A stretch of DNA of 64,000 bases from NCBI GenBank assembly GCA_941918925.1, contig OW799233.1, positions 58,371,841-58,435,840 on the forward strand, written 5' to 3'. Below the pieces are notes generated by a model. It had not been told where the DNA came from. It searched no databases and was given only the letters and a program-made list of their open reading frames with translations. Origin of the DNA: Phyto melanocephala (Eukaryota; Arthropoda; Insecta; Diptera; Rhinophoridae). Shown here piece by piece: positions 44,522 to 55,348 of this stretch (positions within the stretch are counted from its first letter, which is position 1; every line of letters begins with the position of its first letter). The position numbers and the translations under genes were made by a program.

Positions 44522-45262
44522 ATCAATGAATTGTAAACGCTTTTTTTCTTTAAAACAAACTTTTCTCAAGTGTCCCTTTTTTTACAAAAAATGACAAATC
44601 GTGTCTTTATATTTACACTTTTCAGCAGTGTGTTTAGTTTCACCACAACGAAAACATTTTTTTGAACTGGGCTTTTTATTTTGTTCCGCCATTTTGTGAA
44701 CACTAATTACGTCCTTGCTATAACCTTGTAATTCGTTACCGCCTTTTTCTGCTAACTCGATAGTGGTCGCCATTGTTATTGTATCATCTATACTCACATT
44801 TTTTTTCAATAATCGCCTTTGTAGTTTTTTATCCAGAAGGCCAAACACAAATTGATTCCTTAATGCCTTTTCTAAATAAGTACCGAAATTGCAATTTACT
44901 GCCAATTTTCGAATGGACACCAAAAATTCTGCCGCTGTCTCATTTTCTTTTTGCTTTCTCATATTGAAGCGAAAATTTTCCAAAAGCTTTGGGTCGAAGT
45001 GATCTTGTAAGATATCAACAATTTCCTTATAAGATTTTTCCTCTGGGATCTGCGGTGTCAATTTATCGCATAAAATGTTGTATGTGTCGGACCCAATAAA
45101 ATGAAGTAATAGGGGCTGATGCTTAGTACCTTTGTATTCATACAATTTCAACGCCGTCTCAAAACGTTTTACCCACCTGGACCAGGATGTCTTTTTTATA
45201 TCAAAAGGCTCGAAAATAAAAAGTCCAACGTTGTTTCCAGAAACAGCATTCTCAGTCGTCAT
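44522..45262 (-). pseudogene. Gypsy G3 gag with zinc knuckles
   Basis: The frame from ATG at 45262 is open for 226 residues. The capsid-like part has FDIKKTSWSRWVKRFETALK, LLHFIGSDTYNILCDKL, and YKEIVDILQDHFDPKLLENF. QKENETAAEFLVSIRKLA and LRNQFVFGLLDKKLQRRLL follow. The nucleocapsid has a CCHC knuckle, CFRCGETKHTAEKC. A second knuckle (CHF, then KGHLRKVC) is broken by a stop exactly where its second Cys should be. Beyond the stop the frame continues to NTVVAVSVV near 44522. It would form the retrotransposon capsid; here it is inactive. Confidence 0.85.
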
Positions 45263-45357
45263 TTTGTTACTGGGTTTTCTTTATCTTATCTGAGTTATGA
45301 GTTATAGCATTTGTAATGTAAAAAATGCCAATCACTTTTTTTCCTCGTCGCCAAAAT

Positions 45358-45495
45358 TGTTATGATTGAAACCCGTAAGGTTTAATGGTTTAATAAAGAC
45401 TGTGCATTTATTTCATATTGTCTATTTCTATACATATTCTTACATTGTCATATAATTACAATATTGGTGTTACCAATATAGCGATTTATATAACA
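45358..45495 (-). repeat. Putative 5' LTR of gypsy G3
   Basis: On the minus strand, a TGTTATATAAATCG start (45495) and an ATCATAACA end (45358) give a 138-bp TG...CA unit with an AATAAATGCACAG polyadenylation-like site. It is followed by ATTTTGGCGACGAGG, a leader commonly seen after insect gypsy LTRs. No second LTR is present to confirm the boundaries. Confidence 0.6.
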
Positions 45496-45529
45496 GTACC
45501 GAAACTTATTAAAAAGTCTCATCTGATTC

Positions 45530-46545
45530 TGAAAAACGGCGAAAAATGTCATGATGATCCAATTACTGGTGGACATCCAGGCATAACTCGTATGATCAAG
45601 AAAATAAGACTTCAATATCATTGGAAAGGCATGACTAGAGACATCTGTAGATACGTCAAAAAATGCCTTGAATGCCAAACCAACAAAACCACGGTTAAAG
45701 GCAAGGAGTCCCTCATTTTAACACCAACTCCTCTAAATGCTTTTCAAAGAGTAATAATCGACACAATAGGACCTCTTCCACGGTCTGATTCACAGAACGA
45801 ATACGCTGTGACTATTATGTGCGATTTGACCAAATACCTAGTGGCTATCCCGATTATAAATAAATCGGCCAGAAATGTAGCGAAAGCCATTATGGAGGAT
45901 TTTATTCTAATATACGGCCCAATGAATACCATTGTAACGGACCAGGGTACGGAATATATGAACCAAGTACTCACGGAACTGTGCAAGCTGATAAAGAAAA
46001 TACACTTATCATCATGAGACACTCGGTACTGTTGAGAGACCTCACAGAACATTTAACGAGTATTTAAGATCTTATGTTTCATCAGACAAATCTGATTGAG
46101 ATAATTTTTTAAAAATTTTTGTATATTGTTAGAATACAACTCCTTCTACAGCTCACGGATATTGCCCATTTGAATTAATCTACGGAAAAATTCTAAAAGA
46201 GCTAAATTTTACCAACACCAACAGCACAGAACCTATTTACAATGTTGATGCTTACGAAAAGGAAATTAAGTTCAGACGCCAAGTAGCCCAACGTTGAGCC
46301 GCTAGTCTTATTGAAAATGCTAAACTTCTTAGACAGAAGAAATACAATGAATATTCAAATCCTATAACACTCTATGTTAATGATTCTGTTCTGGTCCGCA
46401 ACAAAGCAGGACACAAACTAGATGTGGTCTACAAAGGACCCTTCATAGTAAAAGAAATTGATATTTTCAACAATGTCACATTAATGGACACTCAGGGTAA
46501 GACCTTTACTGTCCATAAGAACAGAATCAAAAGACTACCCAATTA
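45530..46545 (+). pseudogene. 412-like integrase (pol C-terminus), broken
   Basis: The zinc-binding domain shows DDPITGGHPGITRMIKKIRL and DICRYVKKCLECQ. The catalytic core has FQRVIIDTIGPLP (first Asp), MCDLTKYLVAIPI, and IVTDQGTEYMNQVLTELCK (second Asp). The frame is open to a stop at about 46015. The region that should hold the catalytic Glu (46016-46130) is frameshifted and has stops. The C-terminal part then resumes: PFELIYGKILKELNFTN, VNDSVLVRNKAGHKLDVVYK and FTVHKNRIKRLPN with a stop near 46545. Clearly integrase of the 412/mdg1 kind, non-functional. Confidence 0.85.
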
Positions 46546-47268
46546 GATACCGAGAGAGAGAAGAGGAAAGAGGGAAGTTATCTAACAGTTAATATCTTCT
46601 ATTGTTAGATAAGTGTACTTTCCTTTTGAGCACTAGAACTAGGATAAATTTTTTTATATTTCTTTATTAAGAATACTATTGCGTATGTATTCGAAAATAC
46701 TCTTATAAGAGGTCATGAATTTCCTGATAGGAAAATAACTTTATCGTTGAATAAAGGTACAGAATTATTCCTTGATAAATTTAAAATAAAAATTTTTTTA
46801 ATAATTACTAACTTCAATATGAATAACCTTGGAAATATATTCCTAAATATTTATAAATATCCGTATGTGGGATTAGAAGAATATGTTAAATCTTCTTTTT
46901 AATTTAATGAGAACACTTATTTAATACTATTCTTTTGGTAAAACACAAGAGTATCTTTTATACTTTAAATTTACCTTAATGACTAGAATTTTAACAGGAA
47001 TACCAAGAGAACATCGTTTTTTAATCATACTTTATCGTGTGTCATAATTTTTATTAGAATTTAAATAAAAATTTTAATTAGATTTTTTTAATCTTGCCTG
47101 TTCATTTTAAAAAGGGAAGGGAATAGGTCAAAATCGGAACTAGACCATATTGTCACCCTACCTTAAAAAAAAAAAAGGGGAAAAAATTTGTTTGTATATA
47201 TTTCATTGTTGTATTATATAAAAGAATAATCAACCTAGTATTGATTATTCTTTTCCGAAAAAGGGAGG
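46546..47268 (+). other. Non-coding 3' region of 412-like element, with PPT hairpin
   Basis: No frame of note between the pol stop and the LTR. Directly before the polypurine tract there is a perfect stem (AAAAGAATAATCAA at 47220-47233 with its inverse at 47241-47254, 7-nt loop). The segment from 47012 on is repeated in array units 2 and 3. Confidence 0.6.
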
Positions 47269-47436
47269 TGTAGTATGTTTGACTAGTCGTTGTTACCATA
47301 CCTTCTGTATGTAAAACGAGCTTCACACTACGTTGTAGCTAAAAAGTCCATATTAGCCAATTCCGTCGCTGAGAATATGCTAGTCAGCATATTTCCAGCG
47401 ATTACCTAATCAACTAACGTTTACGTTGCATTTTAA

Positions 47437-48078
47437 AAGGTGTGTTCCACAAGATCTCGGACAAGTTCAGACTAATGAGAGTAAAATGAAAATTACTCTC
47501 TAAATTTGCCAAAACTACCCAAAATTACTGGAACGCAAAAAACCATTTTTGCACTTCTTGTAATACTAATGGTGCTTACTTTTTAAATTGAAATCTATTT
47601 AAGTGATTTTAGACGCTTAAAAGCAATAACATTATAAAAACAAAACATTTGCATCATTGCCAACAGATGTTAAAAATAATTTAAAAATAACTGAAAGAGA
47701 AGCTGAGCCAGTGTAAATTTTTTAAAAGTATTTATTTTAAAGAACCAGGGAGATATGAATTCACTAATGTATTTACCACTTTAACTTTTTCATTAAAACC
47801 TTCCATTTTGCTTTTTAATATATTTTTTAACAAAAACTAAACTTTTTCTTTTGCAAATTTTTTGATTAATTTTCAGTTTCATATGTAAACAAAAAACAGC
47901 TGATTGTTAAATTCTTGTCCGAACTTACCCAAAGAAAAAGTTCGGGCAAATTTGTACAGGAAATGAAAAAAATTACTCTCTCAATTACTCTCATAATTGA
48001 ACAAAAATTGTTATGTGGAACGCTTTTGGGTAACTTTGGGCAAGTTCGGACTGTTTCGTTATGCATGTGGAACACACC
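47437..48078. mobile_element. MITE with AAGGTGTGTTCCAC ends, unit 1 only
   Basis: Termini AAGGTGTGTTCCACA and TGTGGAACACACC, flanked by TAA (47434-47436 and 48079-48081). Units 2 and 3 show the empty site ATTTTAATATGCATTAG. Inner subterminal parts share inverted GAGAGTAATT and CCAAAGTTACCC motifs. 642 bp, no coding. Harbinger-like 3-bp duplication; two extra A at the left end leave the exact terminus open. It inserted within the 412-like LTR. Confidence 0.85.
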
Positions 48079-48364
48079 TAATATGCATTAGTATTAGTGT
48101 ATTTTAAGTTCATAGTTTTAAGAATTACATACAGTTAATCAATAATAAAGGAAAAACAAGACAAGCAAGCAGACACACAAGACTTTGATTTCTTCCAACA
48201 GTTAATAAAACATTATACTAAAAATTAATTAATTTTTTTTAATATATCGTCTAAATTTCTTGATCTGTTTTAATTGATATTTGATTTTTATTTAAGCTTG
48301 AGATCAACTTTTTTGTTTTTTTTTATAAAAAATATGTATTAGTAACTAATATTTCACTACCTAA

Positions 48365-49169
48365 GACCCCTTTCTGACTAAGCAAGTCTTTTGTTTATAG
48401 TTAAAAGGGGTAAGGTCGGGTTAAGAGGAAGAAACTTGCTCACACACTTGCCTGTACTCCGCAAGTACGAGCAAGTGTTTATTGAGAAACCAAAAACAAA
48501 ACAGATATGTCAGTGCCGAATCTTATATACCCTTCACAACGTGTAGTCATGCAACAACAAATGTTTATATCACCATTTATCTCATATGAAATACGTACAT
48601 ACATATGTATATAAAAACATCCCATGTAATATTATAAATTGAGTTTACTTATGTGTTTCAAAAAAAAAAAATAAATAAATTAAAAAAAAAAAATTAAAAA
48701 TAAAACATATATATAAATAATAATAAATATAAATAATATATAAAACGGAAAAAAAAAAAATTTTGGCTCACTCTAACCAGTATACCACGTTTGTATGTAT
48801 GTGTTGTATATTGTTGCTGTGAAAAAAAAACGAGGTGTTCGTGGTGTTTTTCTCATATCTCAGTTGTTTATGTACCGATGTTTCTGATTTTCAATACCGA
48901 TCTATTCCCGAATATTTCTGATATTTTAATACCGGGTCCAGGCGATGCCATGGGGCTTCAGAAAGTTGATTTCAACAAAATGATAATTGTAGAAATTTCA
49001 AACGGAATGACAAAACCTATATATACACTTTTTCACTGTGTGAAGGGTATAATAAGTAAAAGAGAACGAAACTTGGCCAAGTTAGTTGCTGAGTCTGAAC
49101 GTGAAAGCAAGTTCGAAGGAAAATAAAAAACTAATTTGCGCAAGAGACTTGCCTAGTCAGAAAGGGGTC
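48365..49169. mobile_element. Harbinger-type MITE with nested INE-1-like repeat, unit 1
   Basis: Termini GACCCCTTTCTGACTAAGCA and the inverse TGCCTAGTCAGAAAGGGGTC, TSD TAA (48362-48364 and 49170-49172). Inside, a minus-oriented subfamily-2 INE-1-like repeat (about 48503-49055) starts GTGCCGAATCTTATATACCC and ends TGTGTGAAGGGTATAATAAG. The insertion splits the tail of the Penelope-like element. A short open frame inside (48791-49126) is fortuitous. Same composite as 27352-28000. Confidence 0.88.
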
Positions 49170-49403
49170 TAACAATGGGTAGCTTCTTCAGGGTAAATAT
49201 GTATACAAATTATATTAAACAAAAAACAAATTCAAAACAATTACAAATTGAAAACACTATTTTGTAAAAAACGCGGGAAAATATTTTTTTCAATATAAAC
49301 AATTTTTGAAATATACAAACAAACAAAAATAATTCATTCACATATTATATAGTAATAACACTATGCAACAAATGGAAAAAAAATTTTCCCAGAATAACCA
49401 CTA

Positions 49404-49913
49404 TTAATTTAAACACTGCTTGTCACAACCCTCAGTATCATCACCATTACATGGTATTTTATGCACTAAATTAGACATTTTAAATTTATCTATTTTATCT
49501 TTTGTTTTACTAGATAGTTTACCTAACGTGTTATATGTTTTGTGGTCCATTATATATTTTTTATAGTCGTAAATTTTAGAGTTTTTAAATTTTTCAGATA
49601 AAAGAGGGACATAAGTTAATGATTTATAAATTTTAGGTTCAGTTGTCAATCTTGTGCTACTCTTTTTCTTATTTTTATATTGTCTTATCAATCTACAAAT
49701 TACCTGGATTGGATAATTATTACCATCTAAAATATTTTTGGTCTTTTCTATATTCTTTCTATGAAATCTTGTATCACTAATCTTTAAAACCCTCTCAATT
49801 AAATTCTTTGCCGTATTAATAATAATTCCCTTGGGGTGTTTTGAATAATAATTTATGATTCTTCCAGTTGAAGTAGGTTTCGGGTATATAAGACTGATAC
49901 AGCATGTATACAT
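49404..49913 (-). pseudogene. Penelope-like element RT C-terminal fragment, unit 1
   Basis: 169 open residues. The piece KPTSTGRIINYYSKHPKGII belongs to the RT thumb/end region of Penelope-like elements. Then come TRFHRKNIEKTKNILDGNNY, SLTYVPLLSEKF and SNLVHKIPCNGDDTEGCDKQ, the linker that leads into the GIY-YIG endonuclease; it stops right after the Cys cluster, so the endonuclease is missing. The RT palm is missing upstream. The 3' non-coding tail runs to 49170 and continues beyond the MITE at 48203-48364. The 5' side ends at the LINE 3' end (49919). Confidence 0.85.
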
Positions 49914-49918
49914 ATTTA

Positions 49919-50302
49919 TTTATTTAATATATGTATATTTTACAAATCAATTTATAAAATATATTCACAGGGCGCCGGGTAACCAGACCATTTGCGCACA
50001 CAAATTTTAGTTTTTAAATGTAAAAGTTAAAGTTGAATTCAAGTATATTTTCCGTATGTGAATAATACTTAGACTTCTCGGATATTATGTATTCGTAAGC
50101 TTCTTTGAATTTGGGAAAAATCAATATCAGATGAGCAATCAAGGATACTATCTATACGTTCATTTATTTTAGAATGTGGACATTCAACCAGCAAATGGGG
50201 AATAGTAAGAGTAACGTCACAATGGGTGCATTTTGGAAAGTCTGATCCATCAAAATAATGCTTAGTGTTGTATAAAGCCTTTCCTACTCTTAAACGTGCC
50301 AA
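49919..50302 (-). pseudogene. I-clade LINE 3' end, unit 1
   Basis: The last 78 residues of ORF2: LARLRVGKALYNTKHYFDGS, then the zinc tail FPKCTHCDVTLTIPHLLVEC, ending RSLRIHNIREV and a stop at 50069. A 3' UTR and a TAAATAAATA tail at about 49919 follow. Cut on the 5' side by the array junction. Confidence 0.9.
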
Positions 50303-50559
50303 CATCGTTTTTTAATCATACTTTATCGTGTGTCATAATTTTTATTAGAATTTAAATAAAAATTTTAATTAAATTTTTTTTATCTTGCCTGTTCATTTTA
50401 AAAAGGGAAGGGAATAGGTCAAAATCGGAACTAGACCATATTGTCCCCCTACCTTAAAAAAAAGAAAGGGGAAAAAATTTGTTTGTATATATTTCATTGT
50501 TGTATTATATAAAAGAATAATCAACCTAGTATTGATTATTCTTTTCCGAAAAAGGGAGG

Positions 50560-50845
50560 TGTATTATGTTTGACTAGTCGTTGTTACCATACCTTCTGTA
50601 TGTAAAACGAGCTTCACACTACGTTGTAGCTAAAAAGTCCATATTAGCCAATTCCGTCGCTGAGAATATGCGAGTCAGCATATTTCCAGCGATTACCTAA
50701 TCAACTAACGTTTACGTTGCATTTTAATATGCATTAGTATTAGTGTATTTTAAGTTCATAGTTTTAAGAATTACATACAGTTAATCAATAATAAAGGAAA
50801 AACAAGACAAGCAAGCAGGCACACAAGACTTTGATTTCTTCCAAC
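50560..50845 (+). repeat. 412-like LTR, unit 2 (286 bp)
   Basis: TGTATTATGTTTGACTAGTC to TCTTCCAACA, uninterrupted. Contains an AATAAAGG polyadenylation-like site. It shows the intact size of the LTR that is split by a MITE in unit 1. Confidence 0.8.
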
Positions 50846-51009
50846 AGTTAATAAAACATTATACTAAAAATTAATTAATTTTTTTTAATATATCGTCTAA
50901 ATTTCTTGATCTGTTTTAATTGATATTTGATTTTTATTTAAGCTTGAGATCAACTTTTTTGTTTTTTTTATAAAAAATATGTATTAGTAACTAATATTTC
51001 ACTACCTAA

Positions 51010-51809
51010 GACCCCTTTCTGACTAAGCAAGTTTTTTGTTTATAGTTAAAAGGGGTAAGGTCGGGTTAAGAGGAAGAAACTTGCTCACACACTTGCCTGT
51101 ACTCCGCAAGTACGAGCAAGTGTTTATTGAGAAACCAAAAACAAAACAGATATGTCAGTGCCGAATCTTATATACCCTTCACAACGTGTAGTCATGCAAC
51201 AACAAATGTTTATATCACCATTTATCTCATATGAAATACGTACATACATATGTATATAAAAACATCCCATGTAATATTATAAATTGAGTTTACTTATGTT
51301 TCAAAAAAAAAAAATAAATAAATTAAAAAAAAAAATAAAAATAAAACATATATATAAATAATAATAAATATAAATAATATATAAAATGGAAAAAAAAAAT
51401 TTTTGGCTCACTCTAACCAGTATACCAAGTTTGTATGTATGTGTTGTATATTGTTGCTGTGAAAAAAAAACGAGGTGTTCGTGGTGTTTTTCTCATATCT
51501 CAGTTGTTTATGTACCGATGTTTCTGATTTTCAATACCGATCTATTCCCGAATATTTCTGATATTTTAATACCGGGTCCAGGCGATGCCATGGGGCTTCA
51601 GAAAGTTGATTTCAACAAAATGATAATTGTAGAAATTTCAAACGGAATGACAAAACCTATATATACACTTTTTCACTGTGTGAAGGGTATAATAAGTAAA
51701 AAAAAACGAAACTTGGGCAAGTTAGTTGCTGAGTCTGAACGTGAAAGCAAGTTCAAAGGAAAATAAAAAACTAATTTGCGCAAGAGACTTGCCTAGTCAG
51801 AAAGGGGTC
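51010..51809. mobile_element. Harbinger-type MITE with nested repeat, unit 2
   Basis: Copy of the element at 48365-49169 by tandem duplication; TSD TAA kept at 51007-51009 and 51810-51812. Confidence 0.88.
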
Positions 51810-52043
51810 TAACAATGGGTAGCTTCTTCAGGGTAAATATGTATACAAATTATATTAAACAAAAAACAAATTCAAAACAATTACAAATTGAAAACACTAT
51901 TTTGTAAAAAACGCGGGAAAATATTTTTTTCAATATAAACAATTTTTGAAATATACAAACAAACAAAAATAATTCATTCACATATTATATAGTAATAACA
52001 CTATGCAACAAATGGAAAAAAAATTTTCCCAGAATAACCACTA

Positions 52044-52553
52044 TTAATTTAAACACTGCTTGTCACAACCCTCAGTATCATCACCATTACATGGTATTTT
52101 ATGCACTAAATTAGACATTTTAAATTTATCTATTTTATCTTTTGTTTTACTAGATAGTTTACCTAACATGTTATATGTTTTGTGGTCCATTACATATTTT
52201 TTATAGTCGTAAATTTTAGAGTTTTTAAATTTTTCAGATAAAAGAGGGACATAAGTTAATGATTTATACATTTTAGGTTCAGTTGTCAATCTTGTGCTAC
52301 TCTTTTTCTTATTTTTATATTGTCTTATCAATCTACAAATTACCTGGATTGGATAATTATTACCATCTAAAATATTTTTGGTCTTTTCTATATTCTTTCT
52401 ATGAAATCTTGTATCACTAATCTTTAAAACCCTCTCAATTAAATTCTTTGCCGTATTAATAATAATTCCCTTGGGGTGTTTTGAATAATAATTTATGATT
52501 CTTCCAGTTGAAGTAGGTTTCGGGTATATAAGACTGATACAGCATGTATACAT
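52044..52553 (-). pseudogene. Penelope-like RT fragment, unit 2
   Basis: Tandem copy of the unit 1 fragment with a few substitutions (e.g. TEPKMYKS, KKYVMDHKTYNMLG). Same truncations. Confidence 0.85.
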
Positions 52554-52558
52554 ATTTA

Positions 52559-52942
52559 TTTATTTAATATATGTATATTTTACAAATCAATTTATAAAAT
52601 ATATTCACAGGGCGCCGGGTAACCAGACCATTTGCGCACACAAATTTTAGTTTTTAAATGTAAAAGTTAAAGTTGAATTCAAGTATATTTTCCGTATGTG
52701 AATAATACTTAGACTTCTCGGATATTATGTATTCGTAAGCTTCTTTGAATTTGGGAAAAATCAATATCAGATGAGCAATCAAGGATACTATCTATACGTT
52801 CATTTATTTTAGAATGTGGACATTCAACCAGCAAATGGGGAATAGTAAGAGTAACGTCACAATGGGTGCATTTTGGAAAGTCTGATCCATCAAAATAATG
52901 CTTAGTGTTGTATAAAGCCTTTCCTACTCTTAAACGTGCCAA
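52559..52942 (-). pseudogene. I-clade LINE 3' end, unit 2
   Basis: Duplicate of the unit 1 LINE 3' end with the same junction at 52941-52943 and the ORF2 stop at 52709. Confidence 0.9.
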
Positions 52943-53199
52943 CATCGTTTTTTAATCATACTTTATCGTGTGTCATAATTTTTATTAGAATTTAAATAAA
53001 AATTTTAATTAAATTTTTTTTATCTTGCCTGTTCATTTTAAAAAGGGAAGGGAATAGGTCAAAATCGGAACTAGACCATATTGTCCCCCTACCTTAAAAA
53101 AAAGAAAGGGGAAAAAATTTGTTTGTATATATTTCATTGTTGTATTATATAAAAGAATAATCAACCTAGTATTGATTATTCTTTTCCGAAAAAGGGAGG

Positions 53200-53485
53200 T
53201 GTATTATGTTTGACTAGTCGTTGTTACCATACCTTCTGTATGTAAAACGAGCTTCACACTACGTTGTAGCTAAAAAGTCCATATTAGCCAATTCCGTCGC
53301 TGAGAATATGCGAGTCAGCATATTTCCAGCGATTACCTAATCAACTAACGTTTACGTTGCATTTTAATATGCATTAGTATTAGTGTATTTTAAGTTCATA
53401 GTTTTAAGAATTACATACAGTTAATCAATAATAAAGGAAAAACAAGACAAGCAAGCAGGCACACAAGACTTTGATTTCTTCCAAC
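53200..53485 (+). repeat. 412-like LTR, unit 3 (286 bp)
   Basis: Same as the unit 2 LTR; a duplicate made by the array, not an independent insertion. Confidence 0.8.
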
Positions 53486-53649
53486 AGTTAATAAAACATT
53501 ATACTAAAAATTAATTAATTTTTTTTAATATATCGTCTAAATTTCTTGATCTGTTTTAATTGATATTTGATTTTTATTTAAGCTTGAGATCAACTTTTTT
53601 GTTTTTTTTATAAAAAATATGTATTAGTAACTAATATTTCACTACCTAA

Positions 53650-54449
53650 GACCCCTTTCTGACTAAGCAAGTTTTTTGTTTATAGTTAAAAGGGGTAAGG
53701 TCGGGTTAAGAGGAAGAAACTTGCTCACACACTTGCCTGTACTCCGCAAGTACGAGCAAGTGTTTATTGAGAAACCAAAAACAAAACAGATATGTCAGTG
53801 CCAAATCTTATATACCCTTCACAACGTGTAGTCATGCAACAACAAATGTTTATATCACCATTTATCTCATATGAAATACGTACATACATATGTATATAAA
53901 AACATCCCATGTAATATTATAAATTGAGTTTACTTATGTTTCAAAAAAAAAAAAAAAATAAATTAAAAAAAAAAATAAAAATAAAACATATATATAAATA
54001 ATAATAAATATAAATAATATATAAAATGGAAAAAAAAAATTTTTGGCTCAATCTAACCAGTATACCAAGTTTGTATGTATGTGTTGTATATTGTTGCTGT
54101 GAAAAAAAAACGAGGTGTTCGTGGTGTTTTTCTCATATCTCAGTTGTTTATGTACCGATGTTTCTGATTTTCAATACCGATCTATTCCCGAATATTTCTG
54201 ATATTTTAATACTGGGTCCAGGCGATGCCATGGGGCTTCAGAAAGTTGATTTCAACAAAATGATAATTGTAGAAATTTCAAACGGAATGACAAAACCTAT
54301 ATATACACTTTTTCACTGTGTGAAGGGTATAATAAGTAAAAAAAAACGAAACTTGGGCAAGTTAGTTGCTGAGTCTGAACGTGAAAGCAAGTTCAAAGGA
54401 AAATAAAAAACTAATTTGCGCAAGAGACTTGCCTAGTCAGAAAGGGGTC
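53650..54449. mobile_element. Harbinger-type MITE with nested repeat, unit 3
   Basis: Third copy by tandem duplication; TSD TAA at 53647-53649 and 54450-54452. Confidence 0.88.
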
Positions 54450-54683
54450 TAACAATGGGTAGCTTCTTCAGGGTAAATATGTATACAAATTATATTAAAC
54501 AAAAAACAAATTCAAAACAATTACAAATTGAAAACACTATTTTGTAAAAAACGCGGGAAAATATTTTTTTCAATATAAACAATTTTTGAAATATACAAAC
54601 AAACAAAAATAATTCATTCACATATTATATAGTAATAACACTATGCAACAAATGGAAAAAAAATTTTACCAGAATAACCACTA

Positions 54684-55193
54684 TTAATTTAAACACTGCT
54701 TGTCACAACCCTCAGTATCATCACCATTACATGGTATTTTATGCACTAAATTAGACATTTTAAATTTATCTATTTTATCTTTTGTTTTACTAGATAGTTT
54801 ACCTAACATGTTATATGTTTTGTGGTCCATTACATATTTTTTATAGTCGTAAATTTTAGAGTTTTTAAATTTTTCAGATAAAAGAGGGACATAAGTTAAT
54901 GATTTATAAATTTTAGGTTCAGTTGTCAATCTTGTGCTACTCTTTTTCTTATTTTTATATTGTCTTATCAATCTACAAATTACCTGGATTGGATAATTAT
55001 TACCATCTAAAATATTTTTGGTCTTTTCTATATTCTTTCTATGAAATCTTGTATCACTAATCTTTAAAACCCTCTCAATTAAATTCTTTGCCGTATTAAT
55101 AATAATTCCCTTGGGGTGTTTTGAATAATAATTTATGATTCTTCCAGATGAAGTAGGTTTCGGGTATATAAGACTGATACAGCATGTATACAT
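54684..55193 (-). pseudogene. Penelope-like RT fragment, unit 3
   Basis: Tandem copy; differs by KPTSSGR instead of KPTSTGR near its start and shares KKYVMDHKTYNMLG with unit 2. Same truncations. Confidence 0.85.
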
Positions 55194-55348
55194 ATTTATT
55201 TATTTAATATATGTATATTTTACAAATCAATTTATAAAATATATTCACAGGGCGCCGGGTAACCAGACCATTTGCGCACACAAATTTTAGTTTTTAAACG
55301 TAAAAGTTAAAGTTGAATTCAAGTATATTTTCCGTATGTGAATAATAC

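Larger units (their letters stand above)
42640..45495 (-). mobile_element. Ty3/gypsy element G3: 5' LTR, gag, partial protease
   Basis: Minus-strand order: LTR 45358-45495, leader with GGCGACGAGG next to the LTR, gag 45262-44522, and protease 42835-42640, with about 1.7 kb of foreign DNA (42836-44520) between. RT and integrase are absent. The LTR's outer end sits within integrase sequence of a 412-like element, so G3 inserted there and later lost its 3' half. Confidence 0.75.
45500..48200 (+). mobile_element. 412/mdg1-like gypsy element: integrase to 3' LTR
   Basis: Integrase coding (45530-46545), a 720-bp non-coding 3' region, a purine-rich AAAAAGGGAGG tract and an LTR starting TGTAGTATGTTTGAC (47269) and ending TCTTCCAACA (48200). 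The integrase style and the TGTAGTATG LTR start resemble Drosophila 412. The 5' part is lost where gypsy G3 is inserted. The LTR and part of the 3' region are included in the tandem triplication. No env frame. Confidence 0.8.
47012..50302. repeat. Tandem array unit 1 (3291 bp, with private MITE)
   Basis: Begins at CATCGTTTTTTAATCATAC and ends at the LINE sequence ACTCTTAAACGTGCCAA. Content: 412-like 3' region and LTR, Penelope-like tail and ORF with MITE, LINE 3' end. It exceeds units 2 and 3 by about 650 bp, explained by a 642-bp MITE (47437-48078). Scattered substitutions distinguish it, e.g. the LTR start TGTAGTATG versus TGTATTATG. Confidence 0.95.
50303..52942. repeat. Tandem array unit 2 (2640 bp)
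   Basis: Near-identical to unit 3 (2639 bp) base for base over its whole length; coordinates of corresponding features differ by 2640. The junction with unit 1 joins LINE GTGCC to 412-like CATCG with a shared AA. Confidence 0.95.

Noticed and set aside
45358..47268. An env gene downstream of the gypsy-type pol
   Set aside because: No open frame or signal/transmembrane pattern in 46546-47268; treated as the non-coding 3' region of a 412-like element.
48791..49126. Open frame repeated at 51386 and 54026, up to 126 residues, looks conserved three times
   Set aside because: It lies in the INE-1-like repeat inside the MITE and is repeated only because the segment is tandemly duplicated. The Cys-rich N-terminus reads simple repeat sequence; no family resemblance.
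49170..49205. Second hammerhead in the Penelope-like tail (CTGAAGAAGCTACC, with GGTAGTGAAA after the MITE)
   Set aside because: The CUGANGA and GAAA boxes and a stem II are suggestive, but I found no stem I partner and no fitting cleavage site; the plus copy near 61402 fails the same test.
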